Shown here: positions 1 through 5,142 of the stretch, piece by piece
How positions within the stretch are numbered: the first letter of the stretch is position 1
How the letters are laid out: each line of letters opens with the position of its first letter
Program-made: the position numbers and the translations under genes
Notes under the pieces: model-generated
Database searches by the model: none
What the model saw: only the letters and a program-made list of their open reading frames with translations
What the model was told of the DNA's origin: nothing
Source of the DNA: SCGC-AAA471-B05 sp032249055
GTDB taxonomy: Archaea; Thermoproteota; Thermoprotei; Gearchaeales; Gearchaeaceae
NCBI GenBank assembly: GCA_032249055.1
Contig: JAVVGP010000053.1
Coordinates: forward strand, 1-6,395
Direction of reading: 5' to 3'
DNA: 6,395 nt

Positions 1-1
1 T

Positions 2-247
2 ATGCCAAAAGTAATAACTATTTCAGATGAAGTATATGAAAAGCTTTCTAAATTGAAAAAAGGAAGGTCTTTTAGCAAAACAATAGATGAACTAATTGAA
101 TTTTATGAATCAAATAAGAAAGGTAGCAAAGAAATTCTACGAGAAATGTTTGGAACTATCTCAGAGGAAGAGGCCAATGAGTTAGAAAAAGAAATAATTA
201 AATTTAGAAAAAGTTTTGCTTCAAGAGAAAATTATGATGATACTTGA
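2..247 (+). CDS. vapB: VapB-type antitoxin (DUF217-like), partner of a dead toxin
   Basis: This 81-residue protein is probably the antitoxin of a VapBC pair. It would bind its own promoter through the N-terminal domain and neutralise a PIN-domain ribonuclease with its C-terminal tail. The start reads MPKVITISDEVYEKLSKLKK, followed by GRSFSKTIDELIEF, which is the pattern of small archaeal VapB proteins of the DUF217 kind. The C-terminal half (about residues 42-70) is highly charged and helical, as expected of a toxin-wrapping tail. The ATG lies one base inside the window, so the promoter is not visible, but the N-terminus looks complete. The gene overlaps the start of the following vapC by about 11-14 bp, the usual arrangement. 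Because that vapC is destroyed, this antitoxin is now an orphan here; it could still repress transcription or counter a related toxin elsewhere. The family call is by pattern recognition. Confidence 0.8.
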   Translation: MPKVITISDEVYEKLSKLKKGRSFSKTIDELIEFYESNKKGSKEILREMFGTISEEEANELEKEIIKFRKSFASRENYDDT

Positions 248-375
248 TAGTAACGTCATAATAAGAATATTAAAAGGAGATAAGATACATTAGAAAAAGT
301 TGAAAGTATTCCATGTAGCATAGCTACAACAGTATCAATTTATATGAATTGACTAGAATCAGAAATAGGGTTCTA

Positions 376-407
376 AGCTATGTAATCTTAAATAGACTTA
401 CATAGCT
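376..407. repeat. Perfect 10-bp inverted repeat, right-end hairpin of the IS relic
   Basis: The arms AGCTATGTAA (376-385) and TTACATAGCT (398-407) are perfect reverse complements separated by 12 bases. The repeat overlaps the last codons and stop of the tnpB tail and lies right at the junction with vapC sequence. Subterminal hairpins at exactly this place are recognised by the TnpA transposase of IS200/IS605 elements, and in related elements the same end is part of the TnpB guide RNA (family knowledge). Whether either role survives here is not known. Confidence 0.7.
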
Positions 408-609
408 CTTGGGATTCATTAGCCTTAAGCTCCTCTTGAGTTCATTGGCGCTCTCATCAGCCTCTTCCCCTGTCAGGGTGAACTCGCTCCATCCCTTCAT
501 AAGCTCATTAAAGAGCTTTGGAGACGGAGAAAACCCCTCCATTTGAAGGTTTTGCTCCTTTCGGGGCATTAACCATCCCACATCTGGAGCATCTCTTACT
601 AGTATTCAT
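378..609 (-). pseudogene. tnpB: tnpB 3' fragment (RNA-guided nuclease of IS200/IS605), internally deleted
   Basis: Two minus-strand frames together give a TnpB C-terminus. The first, from about 609, reads NTSKRCSRCGMVNAPKGA, the TS..CSRCG start of the TnpB zinc ribbon with its first two cysteines. It then runs out of frame before the second CxxC pair. The other frame is open from 581 (GTG) to 378 for 67 codons and includes LQMEGFSPSPKLFNEL, then KGWSEFTLTGEEADESANEL and LRLMNPKSY. This resembles the tail found after the ribbon in TnpB proteins of thermophilic archaea (from memory). The missing second half of the ribbon points to a small internal deletion that also shifted the frame. The RuvC-like catalytic residues are absent, so no nuclease can be made. 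The 67-codon frame should not be annotated as an intact gene. Confidence 0.6.
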
Positions 610-898
610 TAATACATTAGTATATTAATTACTATTTAAATCTACTTATTTTGAAACTGCTGTTTTTAGGCAAAAGGTTAGAAAGTTCTTGGAAAGATTC
701 ATAATATATCCCTTCAATGTTAAGGAAGCTGACTTAGCAAGCGAGATATATCTAAAATTGTCTTCTGCAGGAAAAAGAGCGAAATTGACATTCTAATTGC
801 ATCTATGGTCAAATCAAATGAAGAAGTTTTAGTTACTTTTGATAAAGATTTATATGATATAAGTAAGATAGTCGATTTAAAAGTAATTATCCTTTAAA

Positions 899-966
899 TT
901 TTTTATAATATCTTTTTTATTTATGAATTTTTTTCAATCTCTACCCTTTCAATTTTATCTTTTTTT
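899..966 (+). terminator. Run of T-tracts downstream of vapC, possible archaeal terminator
   Basis: Four T-tracts follow the vapC stop on the plus strand: T6 at 899-904, T6 at 913-918, T7 at 928-934 and T7 at 960-966. Archaeal RNA polymerase terminates on such U-rich stretches without a hairpin. They separate the vapBC remnant from the next operon, which supports the call, but in DNA this AT-rich T-tracts also occur by chance. Confidence 0.4.
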
Positions 967-987
967 GAAAATTTTACGAAAAAGTGT

Positions 988-1003
988 CGGAAAATTTTTT
1001 ATA
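988..1003 (+). promoter_or_regulatory. BRE/TATA-box promoter of the asparagine synthetase operon
   Basis: CGGAAAA (988-994) followed by TTTTTTATA (995-1003) has the form of an archaeal purine-rich BRE plus TATA box. Its centre lies about 26 bases before the ATG at 1026, which is the spacing of a leaderless Sulfolobales promoter. This supports the ATG at 1026 as the start and places the promoter inside the 5' end of the longer GTG-initiated frame. Confidence 0.5.
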
Positions 1004-1025
1004 TCCTAAAGATAGTAGTATATAT

Positions 1026-2144
1026 ATGTATACTCAAACTAAAAAACTCTTCAAGATTCCTGAACCAAAAGATTACGCTGAGGATATATTCATGATCATT
1101 AGTCAGCCTATAATGCAGAAAATATACAAAATCTATGATGAAGTAAGCTATTATATTAGAGAATTTCTAAATAACGAAGGTTTTCAAGAATATAAGGCTG
1201 TAATAGTAGGCCCTGTAACAGATCCTGGCATAAGAGGAGCAAAGCAAATTTCTTTCGATTATTATGGTAGAGAATATAAAGTTATGAGTAGTGCAATATT
1301 ATACAAACAACTATTATCAATTGCTAACAAGAAATCTGGCTGCAAAGGTAAAATATATTTCTTTGCAGATAACTTAAGATTAGAACCGTTAGAAACAGCT
1401 AATACTGATCGCCATTTAGTTGAGTTCATACAAGTAGATCTTGAAATTTATAATGCAGATCATCATGAAGCTATGGAAGTAGCAGAATCTTTACTTTGTT
1501 ATGTAATAAACAAGATGAGGAAAAATGAAGAATTAAAAGAAATATGGGAATGCTTTAAACCTTATTTAGCTTCAAGAGGTTTGAAAGAGAGAAAAGAGTT
1601 GAAAGCTTTTTTAAGACCTTTCAAGAGATATACGCATAAAGAAGCTGTCGATTTTTTAAAAGACTATATAAATAAAAATCCAGAAGTATTAACTACGATT
1701 AAAAACCTTTTCGGCTATGAACCTAAAGAATTAAGCTATAATGCAGAGATACCTTGGGAATATGAATGGCTTTTGTCATATTTGCATGAAGAACCATTTT
1801 TTATTCATGATTATCCTCGAGGTTCAAGAGGCTTTTATGATAGAGAATATCCTGATAAAAACGGAATTTTAATGGACTTCGATTTGCTATATCCTGAAGG
1901 ATATGGTGAAGCTGCATCAGGTGCTGCAAGAGAATATGAACATGCTAAAGTAGTTAGAAGAATGAAGGAAACAGGAGAAAGATTAGATAAATATGCTTGG
2001 TATTTAGACTTTTTGAAAAAATATGGGGCGCCTACTGCAGGTTTTGGCATAGGTCTTGAGAGATTGGTACGCTACATTTGTTGTTTACCTAGCGTATATT
2101 TAAGCGTACCAACACCTAAAATTCCTGGTATCTATTCACCTTAA
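1026..2144 (+). CDS. Archaeal asparagine synthetase, AspRS-related (AS-AR family)
   Basis: The 372-residue product is a stand-alone class II aminoacyl-tRNA-synthetase catalytic core without an anticodon-binding domain. Family members make asparagine from aspartate, ATP and ammonia through aspartyl-adenylate. VTDPGIRGAKQISFDYYG (about 64-81) and SSAILYKQLL (89-98) match the substrate-loop region. Motif 2 is NLRLE (116-120) followed by DRHLVEF (128-134). DFDLLYPEGYGEAASGAARE (284-303) and motif 3 AGFGIGLERL (338-347) complete the site, and the tail IPGIYSP is typical. The similarity to Pyrococcus AS-AR (recalled at about 290-300 residues) is strong; this protein is longer, mainly through a stretch near residues 170-250. 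I chose ATG 1026 because a BRE/TATA box sits 26 bases upstream; a GTG at 984 would add 14 residues. The stop overlaps the next start (TAATG), so the two are coupled. Asparagine formation rather than another amidation is inference. Confidence 0.85.
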   Translation: MYTQTKKLFKIPEPKDYAEDIFMIISQPIMQKIYKIYDEVSYYIREFLNNEGFQEYKAVIVGPVTDPGIRGAKQISFDYYGREYKVMSSAILYKQLLSIANKKSGCKGKIYFFADNLRLEPLETANTDRHLVEFIQVDLEIYNADHHEAMEVAESLLCYVINKMRKNEELKEIWECFKPYLASRGLKERKELKAFLRPFKRYTHKEAVDFLKDYINKNPEVLTTIKNLFGYEPKELSYNAEIPWEYEWLLSYLHEEPFFIHDYPRGSRGFYDREYPDKNGILMDFDLLYPEGYGEAASGAAREYEHAKVVRRMKETGERLDKYAWYLDFLKKYGAPTAGFGIGLERLVRYICCLPSVYLSVPTPKIPGIYSP

Positions 2145-3535
2145 TGAAGACTGAGGAATATCCTATTTCTGAAATTATTAAAAGAGCAAGATTAGGAAGG
2201 AAAGCTATTTATCCGTTAATTCAAAAATACGGAAGGTTCTCAATACATGGCTCAAGTATTTATAGCTTAAATAAACGCTTTCATGATTTAGATGACATTC
2301 TTTTAATACCTCCCCAATTCACACCTTTAAGATTAAAAAAGGCTATGGATCTTGTTTTTAGAGAACCTGTTTTCTTCGATGTTGATTTGAAAACTAATAT
2401 TGGAGGATTTGATGTAAATCTTCCCTTAATTCAAGCATCTATGGGAAGTCAAGATGATTGGAACAAAGTTGCAATTTTTTCAGCAAAAGCTTGCGCAGAA
2501 TATGGAATAATATGCGGAATAGGTGAAAATGTTTCTACAACATGGGGCTATGATAAAAGAAAGAATCCTAAACAACCTTCTTTTTTAGAAAGAGCTTTAT
2601 CATATCTTGAAAATTTGACTGAAAAAGGAGGATTAATAATTCAGCAAAATGAAGAAGAAGCTTTTGATGAACTTTGGAATAAAATATACTCAGATAAAAG
2701 ATTTGATGATTTCATTCAAGAAGGTAAAATAGCTTTTGAAATAAAAGCAGGTCAAGGTGCAAAACCAGGATTAGGAGGAGAGAAAATCGTTAGTAGAGAA
2801 GAAGCATTAAAGCTGAAATCTAAATATTATATTTATCCTGATCCAGAAAAAGTCAATGCTGAATATTATGAAAGACATTCGTCACCTGATATCTTTACTG
2901 AAGAAATACTTGAATACAGAATTAAAAAACTCAGAAATGATTATCCAAGAGTTAAAATATGGGTTAAAACAGGACCTTATAGAGACATTGATAAAGTCAT
3001 CGAAATTTCATACAAGGCTGGTGCTCATTGTGTAGTAATCGATGGTAAGGAAGGTGGTACAGGAATGAGTCCAACTGTAGCGCTGCAAGAATTAGGTTTA
3101 CCTACAATTGTTTGTTTAGCAGCAATAAGGAGAGCTAAAATGAATGGAATGAATATTTCACTAGTTATATCTGGAAGGCTATATAATGGTTCACATTTAG
3201 TCAAATCTTTAGCTTTAGGTGCAGACGGAATAGCTATGGGAAGACCTTTCTTAATTGCTTCGTATGCTTACCCTTTCTCAGCGACTATTTTAAAAAGGGA
3301 ACTATACAAGAATAGATTTTTAGGTTATCTAATCGATAACTTCTTTCATCCCAATGAGAAATCAATTATATTTGTAAAAAATTTCATAGAAAGCATTAAG
3401 GTTGAAGCACAAATGATCATTTCTTCATTAGGAAAATATAATATTAATGATTTAAATAGCGAAGATGTTGTTGCTTTAAATAGAGATTTAGCAAGAATGT
3501 TAAAAATAAAATATATCTATGATATGTTTGATTAA
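2144..3535 (+). CDS. FMN-binding glutamate synthase-family protein lacking Fe-S and glutaminase parts
   Basis: This 463-residue protein matches the FMN-binding TIM-barrel (domain 2) of the glutamate synthase large subunit, which reduces 2-iminoglutarate to glutamate. Family signatures appear in order: LPLIQASMGS (93-102), KAGQGAKPGLGGEKI (201-215), SSPDIFTEE (246-254), DGKEGGTGMSP (300-310) and GADGIAMGRPF (359-369). There is no N-terminal glutaminase domain. The cysteine cluster that holds the [3Fe-4S] centre just after the GADG segment is missing: the four cysteines are at about 117, 124, 296 and 324, none after the flavin site. How electrons reach the flavin, and the true substrate, are therefore unclear. 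Residues 130-195 differ from classical GltB. The ATG shares its A with the stop codon of the asparagine synthetase gene, so translation is coupled. The family is sure; the reaction is open, and it should not be named gltB without biochemical support. Confidence 0.8.
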   Translation: MKTEEYPISEIIKRARLGRKAIYPLIQKYGRFSIHGSSIYSLNKRFHDLDDILLIPPQFTPLRLKKAMDLVFREPVFFDVDLKTNIGGFDVNLPLIQASMGSQDDWNKVAIFSAKACAEYGIICGIGENVSTTWGYDKRKNPKQPSFLERALSYLENLTEKGGLIIQQNEEEAFDELWNKIYSDKRFDDFIQEGKIAFEIKAGQGAKPGLGGEKIVSREEALKLKSKYYIYPDPEKVNAEYYERHSSPDIFTEEILEYRIKKLRNDYPRVKIWVKTGPYRDIDKVIEISYKAGAHCVVIDGKEGGTGMSPTVALQELGLPTIVCLAAIRRAKMNGMNISLVISGRLYNGSHLVKSLALGADGIAMGRPFLIASYAYPFSATILKRELYKNRFLGYLIDNFFHPNEKSIIFVKNFIESIKVEAQMIISSLGKYNINDLNSEDVVALNRDLARMLKIKYIYDMFD

Positions 3536-3708
3536 AAAACTTTCTCATTAAATTAAAAATAATATAATTAATATAATATTATTATATTTATCACATAATT
3601 TAATATTTAAAATTTAATCCATATGAATAAACTTTAATGAAAGCTAAAATCAAGGAAAGTCGTTTGTCAAGATAATAGAAGTGTTTATATTTCATATGGA
3701 TTGTTTGT
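3536..3708. other. Intergenic AT-rich stretch after the operon, no gene seen
   Basis: No convincing coding frame, RNA gene or strong terminator was found here. The first 80 bases are almost pure A/T and low in complexity, which may serve as a terminator region for the upstream operon. The second half contains two arms of a repeat (see the AATCCATAT entry) and a TATA-like box near 3684. Confidence 0.5.
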
Positions 3709-3720
3709 ATGAATCCATAT
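3616..3720. repeat. Three-copy AATCCATAT repeat forming two alternative inverted repeats
   Basis: AATCCATATGAA at 3616-3627 is perfectly inverted as TTCATATGGATT at 3691-3702. A third copy, AATCCATAT at 3712-3720, is a direct repeat of the first and pairs perfectly over 9 bp with the middle copy across a 9-base loop. The middle copy can thus pair with either neighbour. The repeats surround the putative promoter and start of the decayed membrane-protein gene, so an operator for a dimeric regulator is one explanation; a relic of small element ends is another. The stems are AT-rich and would be weak as RNA at high temperature. Confidence 0.6.
3684..3690 (+). promoter_or_regulatory. TATA-like box upstream of the decayed membrane-protein gene
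   Basis: TTTATAT within GTGTTTATATTTC lies about 22-25 bases before ATG 3709, the spacing of a leaderless archaeal promoter. It partly adjoins the middle copy of the AATCCATAT repeat, so a repressor bound there would block TBP/TFB. Confidence 0.35.
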
Positions 3721-4230
3721 TCTAAGTCTTAAAATTTATTCTCCTGAAGATCCTTCTAGAACCAACACAAAGTTAATAGAACCTCAACAAAGTTTAAGAA
3801 TTATGTAGACTTAGATTCGATGCTACTAATCTATACTATGATAACATTCATCAAAGAAATTTAAGAATGATCAATAAAAATTTAGGAAAAGTTTCACCTA
3901 AAGAAAAATAGGCTTAGCTTTAATCATAACGCTTGTTTTACTTTTAAAATTTAAAAAGTGATAAGGAAACAAAGAATTATGGATATAATATATTACTTAG
4001 TCCTATTAGTTCTAAATTTGCTTATTTTACTAATAGCAAAAAATAGATTCATTCAAATTTTAAATATTTTGTTTATCTTGCTTAACATTTATTTTGTAAT
4101 TAATAATATGCCAATAATTATGTGGTCAAATACGCAAGCAATTCAAATTATAAGTACTACTCATTTAGCAATATATCCTTTTCTAATGTTACTTGCTATT
4201 CAAGTTATAAAATTATGTAAAGGCTTGTAG
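3709..4230 (+). pseudogene. Decayed gene for a small membrane protein (tentative)
   Basis: Successive open segments on this strand join into one plausible protein. MNPYSKS begins at 3709. A frame change near 3727 leads to LKIYSPEDPSRTNTKLI and EPQQSLRIM; another near 3805 leads to RLRFDATNLYYDN, then IHQRNLRMINKN and LGKVSPKEK. At 3904-3908 an A-run one base short switches to IGLALIITLVLLLKFKK, a membrane helix. At 3953-3957 another A-run one base short switches to VIRKQRIMDIIYYL and the remaining open frame. The last two junctions are the usual slippage sites of AT-rich DNA. The restored product would have a hydrophilic N-terminus of about 80 residues and four membrane helices. I do not recognise the family. 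AT-rich DNA can yield such segments by chance, so this is a hypothesis. Confidence 0.4.
3979..4230 (+). CDS. Small hydrophobic membrane protein, or surviving end of a decayed gene
   Basis: An 83-residue frame starting MDIIYYLVLLVLNLLILLIA. Three hydrophobic helices are visible, at about residues 2-20, 24-46 and 57-78. Only a few charged residues occur (KNR after the first helix, K at the C-terminus), so it would be an integral membrane protein. It ends in IQVIKLCKGL. I do not recognise it. A TATA-like TTTAAAAA at 3950-3957 lies about 22-29 bases before the ATG, which would allow a leaderless start here; the frame also extends upstream to a GTG at 3958, giving 90 residues. The alternative is that it is the C-terminal part of the frameshifted gene starting at 3709, in which case it may not be an independent gene. 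It converges on the MNT gene with a 72-bp spacer. Confidence 0.45.
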   Translation: MDIIYYLVLLVLNLLILLIAKNRFIQILNILFILLNIYFVINNMPIIMWSNTQAIQIISTTHLAIYPFLMLLAIQVIKLCKGL

Positions 4231-4302
4231 CATGTGACTTGAATTGGTTATACGAATTAATTACATTTAGAGGGAACAAAAGATAGTAATTTAAATTAAT
4301 CC

Positions 4303-4653
4303 TTAAATTTTAATTATATCATTCTTAATGAATTTTTTATACCAATTCTCATACTCAAAAGGTTTAACTAAATGAATTTGAAAAATCCCTGGTTCAAAAT
4401 CTTCTAAAATCTTTGACTTAATCTTCGCTTGTTCAATAATATTGTCTGGGAATTTTTCAGAAACGATCATGATATCTATATCGCTCATAGGGTTATAATC
4501 TCCTCTAACAACTGAACCAAAAACATAAACCTCTGCATCATCCAACAATTCTTTCGCTCTTTCTTTAATTATCTTTGCATAAAACATAAAGTTATCTAGA
4601 TATTTCTTTCTTGATTTTGCCTCTTCCAAAATTATTTCATAAAAGCTTTTCAT
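4303..4653 (-). CDS. MNT-type minimal nucleotidyltransferase of a HEPN/MNT module
   Basis: This 116-residue protein belongs to the DNA polymerase beta-like minimal nucleotidyltransferases. In HEPN/MNT modules the MNT protein counteracts the HEPN RNase, in studied cases by adding AMP to it. The hallmark is YVFGSVVRGDYNPMSDIDIM: G46-S47, then D58 and D60 as the metal-binding pair. The third acidic residue, normally on the following strand, would fall in IFQIHLVKPFEYENWY (about 90-105), where I see Q92 and H94 instead. This may weaken catalysis, or another residue may take over. The N-terminal 40 residues form the usual leading helix. The gene starts 17 bp inside the end of the upstream HEPN gene, so translation is coupled, with the RNase subunit made first. 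The ATG was chosen because the overlap and the length fit the family. Which protein acts as toxin here is inferred from the family, not shown. Confidence 0.85.
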   Translation of the reverse strand: MKSFYEIILEEAKSRKKYLDNFMFYAKIIKERAKELLDDAEVYVFGSVVRGDYNPMSDIDIMIVSEKFPDNIIEQAKIKSKILEDFEPGIFQIHLVKPFEYENWYKKFIKNDIIKI

Positions 4654-5032
4654 TTGAGATCTTCTCTAAGAAAATTATTAACTTTTCAGCAAATAAGATT
4701 AATGCTTCAGCTTCATTTTTATCATATTCTTTTCCTAAATATCTTGAGTTAAGATATGCACTTTCCAATGCTTGAAGCTCAATGCTTCTTTCTCTAATGA
4801 ACCTTTCTATTTCTTCCTTTTCGTAAGCTTTCCTGAGCTCTTTCATAAGTATAGTTAACAAATGTGTTTTAGGATAATCGCCTGCTTTCAAATATAACAA
4901 ATATTTTAAGAATAGTTGACAAGCTTGTTCAGCATGAAAAACGCTTAAATTATAGAAACCTTCTTCGAAACTTCTTTTAGCAAATAAGAAGAATTCTTTG
5001 GCTTTTTTCTTTAAGAATTCACCATGCATCAT
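4637..5032 (-). CDS. HEPN-domain protein, RNase-like partner of MNT
   Basis: This 131-residue all-alpha protein is of the HEPN family (PF05168-like). In modules of this kind it is the putative RNase toxin. The conserved first-helix pattern is visible in KAKEFFLFAKRSFEEGFYNL (10-29), followed by FHAEQACQLFLKYLL (32-46) and KTHLLTILMKEL (55-66). In the C-terminal helix, where many HEPN RNases carry R-x4-6-H, this protein has SRYLGKEY (96-103), so the histidine position holds tyrosine. This SRY form is common in the archaeal subgroup, and whether it is catalytic is uncertain. Two tandem ATGs (5032 and 5029) could start translation. TATAATAA at 5052-5059 lies 20-27 bases upstream, so a leaderless mRNA covering HEPN and MNT is likely. 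The C-terminus overlaps the MNT start by 17 bp. Confidence 0.8.
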   Translation of the reverse strand: MMHGEFLKKKAKEFFLFAKRSFEEGFYNLSVFHAEQACQLFLKYLLYLKAGDYPKTHLLTILMKELRKAYEKEEIERFIRERSIELQALESAYLNSRYLGKEYDKNEAEALILFAEKLIIFLEKISNEKLL

Positions 5033-5051
5033 TATTTTAATACTTTTGTTC

Positions 5052-5059
5052 TATAATAA
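5052..5059 (-). promoter_or_regulatory. TATA-like box of the HEPN/MNT operon
   Basis: On the minus strand TTATTATA lies 20-27 bases before ATG 5032, compatible with a leaderless transcript. It gives the HEPN/MNT pair a promoter separate from the AbrB gene, whose stop is 110 bp upstream. Confidence 0.4.
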
Positions 5060-5142
5060 GTTATCTTTTAATTAAGAAAAGAAAGTAAAGCGTGTTTGCA
5101 ATGAAGAATGCCACGTAATGAAAATATTGTTATAAAGAAGTG

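Larger units (their letters stand above)
372..650. mobile_element. Relic of an IS200/IS605-type element inside vapC
   Basis: The vapC reading is broken off at about 372 and resumes near 650. The DNA between has about 49 % G+C over 421-600 (hand count) against about 30 % in neighbouring coding sequence. Its minus strand carries the C-terminal end of a TnpB protein running into a perfect 10-bp inverted repeat at 376-407, the position of the right-end hairpin in this family. The element therefore lies in minus orientation, with its 3' end at the left. No tnpA and no catalytic part of tnpB are present, so it is either a 5'-truncated relic or an internally deleted non-autonomous copy. Both ends are approximate because this family makes no target-site duplication and the right-hand part (about 610-650) is featureless AT-rich DNA. 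The family assignment rests on the zinc-ribbon fragment, the TnpB tail and the hairpin. Confidence 0.65.
237..897 (+). pseudogene. vapC: VapC toxin (PIN-domain RNase), frameshifted and interrupted
   Basis: A complete VapC can be reassembled from pieces. Reading starts at ATGATG, overlapping the vapB end, with MILDSNVIIRILKGDK, the first PIN aspartate in LDSN. A one-base loss near 282-288 brings a stop at 291; the next frame gives TLEKVESIPCSIATTVSIY. An extra AT near 345 shifts to ELTRIRNRVL, which carries the second acidic residue (YEL). Foreign DNA follows from about 372 to 650. The toxin resumes near 653 with ETAVFRQKVRKFLERF and continues to SSAGKR. Another one-base loss near 780 precedes EIDILIASMVKSNEE, and LVTFDKDLYD supplies the last acidic pair. 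The gene ends at TAA 895-897. Removing the insert leaves about 127 codons, the normal VapC length, so the whole gene is present but cannot make toxin. Flanking codon use matches the host, so decay happened in place. Confidence 0.85.

Noticed and set aside
378..581. 67-codon minus-strand frame as an intact small gene
   Set aside because: It is the tail of a tnpB relic inside a disrupted vapC. It starts only at a GTG, lies downstream of an out-of-frame zinc-ribbon half, and runs into the terminal hairpin.
984..1025. GTG-initiated N-terminal extension of the asparagine synthetase
   Set aside because: Possible, but the stretch contains a well-placed BRE/TATA box for the ATG at 1026, so the shorter form was preferred; the alternative is recorded in the entry.
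1835..2050. 71-codon minus-strand frame
   Set aside because: It lies wholly within the asparagine synthetase gene, opposite its best-conserved region (motif 3). It is a shadow of that coding strand with no family signature of its own.
3709..3732. Seven-codon leaderless peptide MNPYSKS
   Set aside because: A TATA-like box sits at the right distance, but the peptide reads better as the first codons of a frameshifted longer gene than as a functional micropeptide.
4287..4298. TAATTTAAATTA palindrome in the convergent spacer
   Set aside because: A 12-bp palindrome made only of A and T is expected by chance in DNA this AT-rich. It has no G/C support and no adjacent T-tract making a convincing terminator.
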